Made by a program: the position numbers and the translations under genes. A DNA stretch of 64,000 nt, from assembly GCA_945874665.1 (NCBI GenBank), contig CAMCHJ010000007.1, forward strand, positions 1 to 64,000. Reading direction: 5' to 3'. Each line of letters opens with the position of its first letter. The stretch's first letter is position 1. The notes under the pieces were generated by a model. It was not told where the DNA came from. It saw only the letters and a list, made by a program, of their open reading frames with translations, and made no database searches. This stretch comes from Chitinophaga pinensis (GTDB taxonomy: Bacteria; Bacteroidota; Bacteroidia; UBA7662). This document shows, piece by piece, positions 9,363 to 16,114 of the stretch.

Positions 9363-10361
9363 TTACATTTGGCCAACGCGGGCAGCCAAATCAGCGATAC
9401 GCGCGCTGTAACCAGCTTCGTTGTCGTACCAACCTACCACCTTCACGGTCTGGCCAATCATCATGGTCAAGTCGCTATCAAAAATACAGCTGTGGCGGTT
9501 GCCTACAATATCAATCGATACAATCGGATCAATTTCGTAGTGGAGTACGCCTTTCATCGGGCCTTCGGCAGCGGCTTTAAAAGCAGCATTTACCTCTGCA
9601 ACAGTAGCTGGCTTTTTGAGTATGGCAGTGAAATCGGTTACCGAACCGTCAGGAATAGGTACGCGCATGGCGTTTCCATTGAGTTTGCCTTTCAAATGCG
9701 GCATCACCAAGCCCACGGCTTTGGCGGCACCAGTTGAGGTAGGCACAATGCTGTAAGCAGCAGCGCGGGCACGACGCAAATCTTGGTGCGGCGCATCCTG
9801 CAAGTTTTGGTCGGCTGTATAGGCATGGATGGTGGTCATGAAGCCACTTTCGATGCCCCAGTTGTCGTCGAGCACTTTCACCATCGGCGCAAGGCAATTA
9901 GTAGTACAGCTGGCATTCGAAAGTATGGTTTCACTGCCATCAAGCTGGTTGTCATTAACACCCAATACAATGGTTTTTAGGTCGCCAGTAGCGGGTGCAC
10001 TGATCACTACTTTGCGGGCACCTGCCTGCAGGTGGGCCGAAGCAGTATCCTTATCGGTAAAGCGACCGGTCGATTCAATCACTACGTCGATGCCCAGGCT
10101 GCCCCATGGCAAAGCCGCTGGATTGCGCTCAGCGTAAATCTTAATTTTATGTCCGTTAACAATGATGCCATCCTCGTCGTTGCTCACAGTGCCATTAAAG
10201 CGGCCGTGTACCGAGTCGTATTTAAGGAGATGGGCCAAGGTTTTAGTATCGGTGAGGTCATTGATAGCCACAACTTCTACAGCCTCATTTTCGAGGAGGA
10301 ACTTGTACGCCAAGCGGCCAATGCGGCCAAATCCGTTAATCGCGATTTTGGTTTTTTTCAT
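9363..10361 (-). CDS. gapA: Glyceraldehyde-3-phosphate dehydrogenase, type I
   Basis: NAD-dependent GAPDH of glycolysis, 332 aa. It has the Rossmann motif INGFGRIGR, the catalytic motif [12 protein letters not shown] (Cys152), the HAYTADQ segment, and the C-terminal [12 protein letters not shown]. Asp at NDLTD in the cofactor loop suits NAD(H). The gene precedes pgk by 4 nt, so two consecutive glycolytic enzymes are co-transcribed. A -7 element TATCTTTG lies 28 nt upstream of the ATG. Confidence 0.97.
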   Translation of the reverse strand: MKKTKIAINGFGRIGRLAYKFLLENEAVEVVAINDLTDTKTLAHLLKYDSVHGRFNGTVSNDEDGIIVNGHKIKIYAERNPAALPWGSLGIDVVIESTGRFTDKDTASAHLQAGARKVVISAPATGDLKTIVLGVNDNQLDGSETILSNASCTTNCLAPMVKVLDDNWGIESGFMTTIHAYTADQNLQDAPHQDLRRARAAAYSIVPTSTGAAKAVGLVMPHLKGKLNGNAMRVPIPDGSVTDFTAILKKPATVAEVNAAFKAAAEGPMKGVLHYEIDPIVSIDIVGNRHSCIFDSDLTMMIGQTVKVVGWYDNEAGYSARIADLAARVGQM

Positions 10362-10389
10362 GTTATAAGGATTAGTGCGAATTGCGGTG

Positions 10390-10397
10390 CAAAGATA
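10390..10397 (-). promoter_or_regulatory. -7 element of the gap-pgk promoter
   Basis: Minus strand TATCTTTG matches the Bacteroidota -7 consensus TAnnTTTG exactly, 28 nt upstream of the gap start. No clear -33 TTG at 19-21 nt spacing. Confidence 0.65.
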
Positions 10398-10453
10398 AGC
10401 AAATCTGCACTAAAGCCTATGGGCTATTTAGCTTAGTATTGAAAGACACTTGA

Positions 10454-10467
10454 ATACAATTTTGTAT
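10454..10467. promoter_or_regulatory. 14-bp palindrome ATACAATTTTGTAT upstream of gap
   Basis: Perfect 6-bp arms around a TT centre, about 57 nt upstream of the gap -7 box. Position and symmetry would suit a dimeric regulator, but it is short and AT-rich, so chance is possible. Confidence 0.3.
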
Positions 10468-10583
10468 CAGGCTGTCAGCAAATTACCTCTTGCGGCATGG
10501 GTGCAATATTCCTGGAGATTGGTTTAAATTCCCCTAAAAACAAGAGCGCAATACGGCTTTTTTCATTTTTTTATCTCTACCCC

Positions 10584-10613
10584 TTGCAGATTTACACTTT
10601 CACCTTATCTTTG
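10584..10613 (+). promoter_or_regulatory. Promoter of tRNA-Glu (TTG-N19-TATCTTTG)
   Basis: TTG at 10584-10586 and TATCTTTG at 10606-10613, separated by 19 nt, are a full match to the Bacteroidota housekeeping consensus. Transcription would start about 10 nt before the mature tRNA. Confidence 0.85.
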
Positions 10614-10629
10614 CACCCACATTAAAGAC

Positions 10630-10701
10630 GGCCCGTTCGTCTAGGGGTTAGGACGCCAGATTTTCATTCTGGTAGCAGGGGTTCGATTCCCCTACGGGCT
10701 A
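10630..10701 (+). tRNA. tRNA-Glu (anticodon TTC)
   Basis: Cloverleaf folds by eye: acceptor GGCCCGT/ACGGGCT (first pair G-U), D arm with TCTAGGGGTTAGGA, anticodon stem CCAGA/TCTGG around loop TTTTCAT giving anticodon TTC, and T arm AGGGG-TTCGATT-CCCCT. Position 73 is A and CCA is not encoded. Single tRNA with its own promoter and terminator. Confidence 0.96.
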
Positions 10702-10703
10702 CA

Positions 10704-10735
10704 AAAAAAGGCTGACAGCAATGTCAGCCTTTTTG
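10704..10735 (+). terminator. Bidirectional terminator after tRNA-Glu
   Basis: AAAAAAGGCTGACA-GCAA-TGTCAGCCTTTTTT: a 10-bp GC-containing stem with a GNRA-type GCAA tetraloop (as DNA) flanked by A and T tracts. It serves the tRNA on the plus strand and the exonuclease gene ending at 10755 on the minus strand. Confidence 0.85.
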
Positions 10736-10754
10736 ATTTTGTGCCAAGGTCGTT

Positions 10755-11312
10755 TTAAACTTTCACCAACCGCTTCAAATCAACCCGGCCCAATAAGTTT
10801 GAGGCTATGTTGCCACAAGCCCTGGCATCGCTCAAAGCCTCGTGGTGGTTAAGCGGTAACCGAAAATAATCAGCCACCGTGCTTAGCCGGTAGTTGGGCA
10901 GCACCAAAGCCTGCTTGCTGGCCTGCACCGTGCACATACGCCCAATCGTAGGCAAGGTGAGGTGGTTGGCCGCTAAGCAAGCCTTCAACACCCCAAAATC
11001 GAAAGGCATGTTGTGCGCCACCCAGGGCAACGACCATAAATCGCGCGCCACCTGCTCGTACACCTCGCGGAAAGTGGGCGCGTTGCGCACCTGCTCAGGA
11101 CCGATACCGTGGATGCCCGTATGCATAAAGCCAGGTACCATGGGCTTGATTAAGCTCACAAAATGCCGAGCTTCACGCCCTTCGTTAAAAACCACCAAAC
11201 CCAATTGACAAGCACTGGCTCGGCTGTTGTTGGCTGTTTCAAAATCGAATGCCACAAAATAACCTTGCGACAAGAGTTCGATGCTGTGTTCAGTGCGGGC
11301 GGCTGGACTCAC
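10755..11312 (-). CDS. DEDDh-family 3'-5' exonuclease (DnaQ/epsilon-like)
   Basis: Probable single-domain proofreading-type exonuclease, 185 aa. The three Exo motifs are visible: VAFDFETAN (Exo I, D and E), HNMPFDFGVL (Exo II Asp), and HEALSDARA (Exo III, His-x4-Asp), placing it in the DEDDh class. It lacks a polymerase or UvrC-like domain, so the DNA-versus-RNA substrate is unknown. The GTG start at 11312 has no ATG alternative before Exo I. It stands alone between the tRNA terminator and the esterase gene. Confidence 0.85.
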   Translation of the reverse strand: MSPAARTEHSIELLSQGYFVAFDFETANNSRASACQLGLVVFNEGREARHFVSLIKPMVPGFMHTGIHGIGPEQVRNAPTFREVYEQVARDLWSLPWVAHNMPFDFGVLKACLAANHLTLPTIGRMCTVQASKQALVLPNYRLSTVADYFRLPLNHHEALSDARACGNIASNLLGRVDLKRLVKV

Positions 11313-11473
11313 GGGCGGATCAATAAATCAATTAAAAACACTTGAAACCATTCTATAGCCGGCTTGATTCAGCTTGAAGCTCGCCTCAGATCTCCTAACC
11401 ATGTTTACATGCGTTTGGGCGCTGGTCGCAGGCACCAAACGGGGGAGGAATTGTGTTCTCATATGACCACGGT

Positions 11474-12295
11474 TTAATTGCCATTATATGAAAACGCCCA
11501 TGAAATAAAATCAGGCATCATACTACCCCATGTTTGCAAATCGTGTTTGCCGCCTTTTACTTCTAAATAACGGATGTCACGCTCCAGGGCATAGCCTTTT
11601 AAAATCAATTCGGTGATCAGATCAAGGGTGTCGTCAATCGAATCGATGACCCCGTTGTTGTTTCGGTCGCACTTTTCATCCTCTGTGCCTACCTCCAGCC
11701 AAAACTGCAGTGCTTTCCCTCCCTTTCCGAGGCGCACCAGGTGATGAGCAATGCGATCGGCATCAGAGTAGCCTTCGTCTAAAGCACGCCTGCGCCACCA
11801 AAAAGCAGCCGAAAAAGTCCCGACTTTGCTAAACACATGAGGATAGTTCCAGGCAATATCGAAGGCCGACAACCCCCCAAGAGAACAGCCTGCAATCACC
11901 TTATCGGCTGCCTGATGGCTAATTGGAAATTGCGCATTCAGCCAAGGAAGCAGCTCTTTGAGTATAAAATGCGTGTAGGCAGCTGCCTTTGCGCCTCGTC
12001 CTTTGTAATCAGGCATACCCGCCACCCCATATTCCTGAAGCCGTTCTCCCGCGTGTACGGATACCCATAAAAACGGCTTTAAAGAAGGGTTTTCGAGGCA
12101 GTTTTGATAGGTGCTTTCTGATTTCATAGCCACATGGTCTTGCCCATCGTTAAGCACCAGCAGCGATAAAGGCTGGTCAAAGGTATCAGGCATCATCAAG
12201 GTGATAGGCACCAAACGATCAAGTACCAGAGCATTTAAACTCGTATGAATTGTTTTAAAACGCTGGTCAGCTTGTCGCTGTAGAATAGGAATCAA
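11474..12295 (-). CDS. Esterase-D/enterochelin-esterase-like alpha/beta hydrolase with EF-hand-like loop
   Basis: Serine esterase, 273 aa, no signal peptide. Visible features are LLVLNDGQD, the nucleophile elbow AGCSLGGLSAFD, and a late catalytic His (GGKHDLQTWG). Near residue 210 a canonical calcium-binding loop pattern DRNNNGVIDSID (D1-N3-N5-G6-I8-D9-D12) is inserted, followed by DDTLDLITEL. The start codon is a TTG at 12295; an internal ATG (MMPDTFDQ) would remove part of the first strand, so TTG is preferred with modest confidence. Substrate unknown. A perfect -7 box within a palindrome lies upstream. Confidence 0.75.
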   Translation of the reverse strand: MIPILQRQADQRFKTIHTSLNALVLDRLVPITLMMPDTFDQPLSLLVLNDGQDHVAMKSESTYQNCLENPSLKPFLWVSVHAGERLQEYGVAGMPDYKGRGAKAAAYTHFILKELLPWLNAQFPISHQAADKVIAGCSLGGLSAFDIAWNYPHVFSKVGTFSAAFWWRRRALDEGYSDADRIAHHLVRLGKGGKALQFWLEVGTEDEKCDRNNNGVIDSIDDTLDLITELILKGYALERDIRYLEVKGGKHDLQTWGSMMPDFISWAFSYNGN

Positions 12296-12311
12296 AATGG
12301 CTGTGATTGAT

Positions 12312-12335
12312 GTATGCTAACAAACATAAGCATAC
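12312..12335. promoter_or_regulatory. GTATGCT-N10-AGCATAC palindrome over the esterase -7 box
   Basis: Perfect 7-bp inverted arms; the minus-strand -7 element TATGTTTG (12321-12328) sits exactly in the spacer, ~25 nt upstream of the esterase start. A protein bound here would cover the promoter, so repression is the likely mode. Confidence 0.45.
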
Positions 12336-12570
12336 TGCTTGATTTGCTTGCAGGAAGATTTCCACAACATAAAAGCGCTTGACAGCTAGAAAATAGCCTT
12401 TTTAAAGTGAAAAAAAAATGTATAAGAAATATAAAAAACAATATAAATAAATGCAAAAATAGTGAAGAATAATAAATTTAACACTAGTCAAGCATTTCAA
12501 ATAGGGGCTCGCAAAAAAATTATTTTAAAATATTATTCTGCAAAAAGAATTGTTTTTATTTAAAAAAATT
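12336..12570. other. AT-rich intergenic region
   Basis: Strongly AT-rich stretch between the divergent esterase and ATP-grasp genes, including TATTTTAAAATA and two related words (TTTAACACTAGTCAA, TTTTAACTAGACAA). No ORF or RNA gene recognised; composition is lower in GC than the flanks. Confidence 0.5.
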
Positions 12571-12599
12571 TTGTTTTAACTAGACAATATTTATTTTTG
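12571..12599 (+). promoter_or_regulatory. Promoter of the ATP-grasp/AT-hook gene
   Basis: TTG (12571-12573), 18 nt, then TATTTTTG (12592-12599), a full -7 match. Its position rules out the track start (12597) and the ATG at 12600, which would lie upstream of the transcription start; the ATG at 12642 is therefore the first usable start. Confidence 0.65.
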
Positions 12600-12641
12600 A
12601 TGAAGAATTATATAAAATATAAAAAACACTCCATACAATAT

Positions 12642-14063
12642 ATGAAAAAAATAGGCATTTTACACGGACAAGAAACTTCTTTTCCCGAAGCTATTGTGGC
12701 CAGAATCAACGCCAAAGGCGTTCCAGGCATTATGGCAGAGCCCGTTCAAATCGATAAAGTAATACAAGGCGCCATTTCTGAGTATGCGGTTATTATCGAT
12801 CGTATTTCTCAAGATGTTAATTTTTATCGTGCCTATTTAAAAAATGCAGCATTAAATGGTACAGCGGTAATTAATAATCCGTTTTGGTGGAGTGCAGACG
12901 AAAAATTCTTTAATAATTGTTTGGCAATTCAAATAGGTGTACCCGTTCCCCGAACCATTTTATTACCATCAAAACAAATGCCACCTGATACAACGGCAGA
13001 CTCTTTCCGCAATCTCAAATATCCTATGGATTGGCAAGGCATTGTGGATTACATTGGTTTTCCTGCCTACATGAAGCCTCATTCGGGTGGTGGCTGGAAG
13101 AGTGTTTATCGCGTGGATAGTCTTGAAGACCTCTTTGCAAAACATGCCGAAACAGATGTATTGGTAATGATGCTGCAGGAAGAAATTGTATTTGAAGAGT
13201 ATTACCGCTGTTATTGTATTGGAGGTAAATACGTCAAAATAATGCCTTATGAGCCTCGCAATGAGCCGCATTTGCGCTACGTAACCAATCATCGTCCAAC
13301 TGAGCGCATGCTCAAAACACTCACCGACTACGTACTTCGTTTGAACCATGCCTTAGGCTATGACTTCAATACGGTTGAATTCGCCGTACGCGATGGTGTG
13401 CCTTATGCCATCGACTTTTGCAATCCTGCGCCAGATGCAGATGCAAATTCGGTAGGGCCCGAGAACTTTGAGTGGGTTGTTGAAACCGCTGCTACCTATG
13501 CCATTGAGCGCGCTTTAGCACAAACGCCTGGCAAGGACAACCTCACCTGGGGCACTTACATCAAACAAGCGGCTGGCTTTATGTCAGTTGCAGCACCCAA
13601 AAAACGCGGCCGTAAGGCAAAGCCCAAAGCCGAAACCGACGCAACAGCTCCCAAGCGCAGAGGCAGACCTGCCAAGCCAAAAACAGAAACCGTAGCTGGA
13701 GAAGCTAAACGCAGAGGCAGACCTGCAAAGCCAAAAGCAGAAACCGTAGCTGGAGAAGCTAAACGTAGAGGCAGACCTGCAAAGCCAAAAACCGAGGTGG
13801 ACCTCCTTGCTGAACCAAAAAAACGCGGCAGACCTGCAAAACCGAAAACTGAAGGCACCAAAGCAGAACCAAAAAAACGGGGCAGAAAACCCAAATCCGC
13901 CATCACTGGTAAATCCAAATCAGCACCAAAAAAAGGAGGACGCAAGTCCAAAACAAACAAGTCCGTACGCCAAAAACGTGTTAAAATCGAAAAGCCCTTT
14001 GGTGATTTGATCGGACTTGAAGCTGTTTTAGCTGCTGAAAAAATGATGGGAAAAGACCTTTAA
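12642..14063 (+). CDS. RimK-like ATP-grasp ligase with C-terminal AT-hook tail
   Basis: Two-part protein of 473 aa from the ATG at 12642 (MKKIGILHGQETSFPEA). Residues 1-~310 resemble RimK-type ATP-grasp carboxylate-amine ligases: MKPHSGGGWKSVY (ATP-binding lysine and glycine loop), MLQEEIVFEEYYRCY, and the metal-binding stretch NTVEFAVRDGVPYAIDFCNP. Residues ~317-455 are a lysine/arginine-rich tail with four RGRP AT-hook cores (KRRGRPAKPK x3, KKRGRPAKPK) plus RGRK/GGRK variants, ending in a non-basic patch GDLIGLEAVLAAEKMMG. AT-hooks bind the minor groove of AT-rich DNA; their role here is unknown. It heads a group with GCS2, amidotransferase and ATP-grasp-like genes, although a terminator separates it from them. 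Confidence 0.8.
   Translation: MKKIGILHGQETSFPEAIVARINAKGVPGIMAEPVQIDKVIQGAISEYAVIIDRISQDVNFYRAYLKNAALNGTAVINNPFWWSADEKFFNNCLAIQIGVPVPRTILLPSKQMPPDTTADSFRNLKYPMDWQGIVDYIGFPAYMKPHSGGGWKSVYRVDSLEDLFAKHAETDVLVMMLQEEIVFEEYYRCYCIGGKYVKIMPYEPRNEPHLRYVTNHRPTERMLKTLTDYVLRLNHALGYDFNTVEFAVRDGVPYAIDFCNPAPDADANSVGPENFEWVVETAATYAIERALAQTPGKDNLTWGTYIKQAAGFMSVAAPKKRGRKAKPKAETDATAPKRRGRPAKPKTETVAGEAKRRGRPAKPKAETVAGEAKRRGRPAKPKTEVDLLAEPKKRGRPAKPKTEGTKAEPKKRGRKPKSAITGKSKSAPKKGGRKSKTNKSVRQKRVKIEKPFGDLIGLEAVLAAEKMMGKDL
13686..13793 (+). repeat. Two 54-bp in-frame tandem repeats in the AT-hook tail
   Basis: 13686-13739 and 13740-13793 differ at only a few bases and encode ETVAGEAKRRGRPAKPKA-like 18-residue units. 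More diverged units flank them. Recent slippage duplication is likely. Confidence 0.85.
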
Positions 14064-14092
14064 ACAGGCTTTTCACCAGCTCCAAAAGATCA

Positions 14093-14125
14093 AAAAAAGC
14101 CCCATAACCACTGAGGCTTTTTTTA
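14093..14125 (+). terminator. Terminator after the ATP-grasp/AT-hook gene
   Basis: AAAAAAAGCC-N13-GGCTTTTTTT: A/T-flanked hairpin, followed by ATTTTAT. It lies 30 nt past the stop and 30 nt before the next gene, so read-through into the GCS2 gene is probably partial. The GC part of the stem is short (3 bp). Confidence 0.6.
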
Positions 14126-14154
14126 TTTTATAAGCGCATCTTAACGTCGTTCCT

Positions 14155-15255
14155 ATGAAATTCACCCTTGGTGTAGAAGAAGAATTCCAGGTTATTGACC
14201 CCGTTACTCGCGAACTAACTTCGCATGAGCAAAAAATTGTAGAAGCAGCCACCGGCTTACTTGAGGACCAAGTGAAGGCTGAAATGCACCAAGCGGTGGT
14301 CGAAGTAGGTACCAACATCTGCCAAAACATAGACGAAGCTCGCCAGCAAGTTGCTCATTTGCGCAGAACTGTATCATCGGTAGCCCAAAGCCTCGGCTTT
14401 GCCATTGGTGCGGCGGGCACCCACCCCTTTTCGATGTGGCAAACCCAGCTCATCACAGAGCACCCGCGTTACAACGAAATTGTAAACGAGCTACAAGATG
14501 CGGCCCGCTCGAATCTCATTTTCGGATTACATGTGCATGTGGGCATGCCCGACAAAGAAATGGCCATTCATATTGCCAACTCGGTGCGGTATTTTTTGCC
14601 GCACATCTATGCTTTATCAACCAACTCGCCCTTTTGGGAAGGCCGTAATACAGGATTTAAGTCTTTTCGCTCCAAGGTATTCGATAAATTTCCACGCACC
14701 GGCATTCCTGATTATTTCGAGAGTTTTGCGGAATACGAGAACTACGTAAAGCTTTTGGTAAAAACAAATTGCATCGACAACGCCAAAAAAATATGGTGGG
14801 ACGTGCGGGTGCATCCTTTCTTCGACACCATTGAGTTTAGGATTTGCGACGTGCCCATGACCGTTGACGAAACCATCGCCATCACTGCCCTGATACAAGC
14901 GTTAGTAGCCAAATTGTATAAGTTACGAGCACAAAATCTCAATTTTATGATCTACAAACGAGCACTCGTAAACGAAAACAAATGGCGCGCTGGCAGGTAT
15001 GGCATCGATGGCAAAATGATTGACTTCGGCAAAGAAACCGAAACCAACACCCGCTCACTATTACTCGAATTACTCGACTTTGTAGACGATGTAGTGGATG
15101 AATTGGGTAGCAGACACGAAATAAACCGTGTACACGACATACTCAAAAACGGCACAGGGGCCGATCGGCAACTAGCTATCTACGAGCAAACCAACGACTT
15201 ACGGGCAGTTGTGGATTACTATCTTGAACAAACCTTGCTTGGTATTAACGCTTAA
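14155..15255 (+). CDS. GCS2-family carboxylate-amine ligase (YbdK-like glutamate-cysteine ligase homologue)
   Basis: 366-aa ligase of the glutamine-synthetase fold. The family opens with FTLGVEEEFQVID and continues with AEMHQAVVEVGTNIC, FGLHVHVGM, IWWDVRVHPFFDTIEFRICD and an NKWRAGRYG segment. Characterised relatives show weak gamma-glutamylcysteine ligase activity, and many others have unknown amide-forming roles. No gshB-type partner is next to it; instead a class I amidotransferase and two ATP-grasp proteins are neighbours. I infer a role in making an amide- or peptide-linked metabolite rather than glutathione. Confidence 0.85.
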   Translation: MKFTLGVEEEFQVIDPVTRELTSHEQKIVEAATGLLEDQVKAEMHQAVVEVGTNICQNIDEARQQVAHLRRTVSSVAQSLGFAIGAAGTHPFSMWQTQLITEHPRYNEIVNELQDAARSNLIFGLHVHVGMPDKEMAIHIANSVRYFLPHIYALSTNSPFWEGRNTGFKSFRSKVFDKFPRTGIPDYFESFAEYENYVKLLVKTNCIDNAKKIWWDVRVHPFFDTIEFRICDVPMTVDETIAITALIQALVAKLYKLRAQNLNFMIYKRALVNENKWRAGRYGIDGKMIDFGKETETNTRSLLLELLDFVDDVVDELGSRHEINRVHDILKNGTGADRQLAIYEQTNDLRAVVDYYLEQTLLGINA

Positions 15256-15266
15256 GTGTATTTTTG
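15235..15266 (+). promoter_or_regulatory. Internal promoter for the amidotransferase/ATP-grasp-like pair
   Basis: TTG (15235-15237), 21 nt, TATTTTTG (15259-15266). It overlaps the last codons of the GCS2 gene and would start transcription near 15272, just ahead of the next gene. Confidence 0.55.
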
Positions 15267-15292
15267 CTGCTTGATTTGAAGTGAACGTTAGG

Positions 15293-16114
15293 ATGGAGAA
15301 GCAGAAAAAGACATATAAGGTAGCCGTACTCGACATGTACGCTGGGGCGGCGAACCAAGGAATGCGCAACATTCTGGATATATTAGAAGATTACCGGGTG
15401 AATTTGCACTACGAGGTGTTCGACGTCCGTGGCAAAAACCAGTTTCCAGACTTGGCATTTGATATTTACATCTCCACGGGCGGTCCCGGCTCGCCCCTCC
15501 TCAGCGGCGAAGCTTGGGAGAAAAACTACCTCAGGCTCATCGACACACTTTGGCGGCACAACCAGCGGCACGAAAATAAAAAGCATGTTTTTTTCATTTG
15601 CCACAGCTTTCAAATGGCGGTGCAGCATTTTGGTTTAGGGGAAGTTACCCGCAGGCGCAGCACCAGCTTTGGCATTTTCCCAGTACACAAAACCCAAGAA
15701 GGGGTACATGACCCATTGCTAGAAACGCTGCAGGATCCCTTTTGGGCAGTCGATTCACGCGATTGGCAGGTGATTCAGCCAGATTTGCGGTCTTTCGACC
15801 GCTTTGGCGCTCAATTACTAGCCCTTGAAAAGATTCGCGACCATGTCGATTACGAGCGTGCCATCATGGCCATCCGGTTTAGCGATTACTTTTTTGGCAC
15901 CCAGTTTCATCCCGAGGCCAACGCCCAGGGCATGATGACCTATATGCAGCAGGCCGATAAAAAGGCGCAGATTGTAACCAACCATGGTTTAGCGAAATAT
16001 GAAGACATGCTGCTGCACCTGAAAGACATCGAAAAGATAACACTAACACACAACACCATCATCCCACGCTTCCTCGAAACAGCCATTTATAGCCTGCAGG
16101 AGGAATATTCATGA
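15293..16114 (+). CDS. Class I glutamine amidotransferase (GMP synthase N-terminal-domain-like)
   Basis: Stand-alone GATase-1 protein, 273 aa from the ATG at 15293 (the GTG at 15281 is also possible). It has the oxyanion-region STGGPGSP, the nucleophile segment FFICHSFQM (Cys103) and the GTQFHPEAN motif (His206, Glu208), so the Cys-His-Glu triad is intact and ammonia release from glutamine is expected. The family's usual GxCxG elbow is altered (ICHSF). No synthetase domain is attached; the following gene, overlapping by ATGA, is the likely acceptor enzyme. Cytoplasmic; target metabolite unknown. Confidence 0.8.
   Translation: MEKQKKTYKVAVLDMYAGAANQGMRNILDILEDYRVNLHYEVFDVRGKNQFPDLAFDIYISTGGPGSPLLSGEAWEKNYLRLIDTLWRHNQRHENKKHVFFICHSFQMAVQHFGLGEVTRRRSTSFGIFPVHKTQEGVHDPLLETLQDPFWAVDSRDWQVIQPDLRSFDRFGAQLLALEKIRDHVDYERAIMAIRFSDYFFGTQFHPEANAQGMMTYMQQADKKAQIVTNHGLAKYEDMLLHLKDIEKITLTHNTIIPRFLETAIYSLQEEYS
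16098..16103 (+). promoter_or_regulatory. Perfect Shine-Dalgarno AGGAGG
   Basis: AGGAGG sits 7 nt before the ATG at 16111. Such sites are unusual at gene starts in this window. It is also coding (Gln-Glu-Glu codons of the upstream gene), so it may be fortuitous. Confidence 0.5.

Noticed and set aside
13556-13960. 134-codon minus-strand ORF with repeats
   Set aside because: Its regular FGFAGLPLRL repeats are the antisense translation of the AT-hook coding repeats.
15293-16114. Possible catalytically dead amidotransferase (no GxCxG elbow)
   Set aside because: The Cys (ICHSF) and the HPE motif are both present, so the triad is intact.
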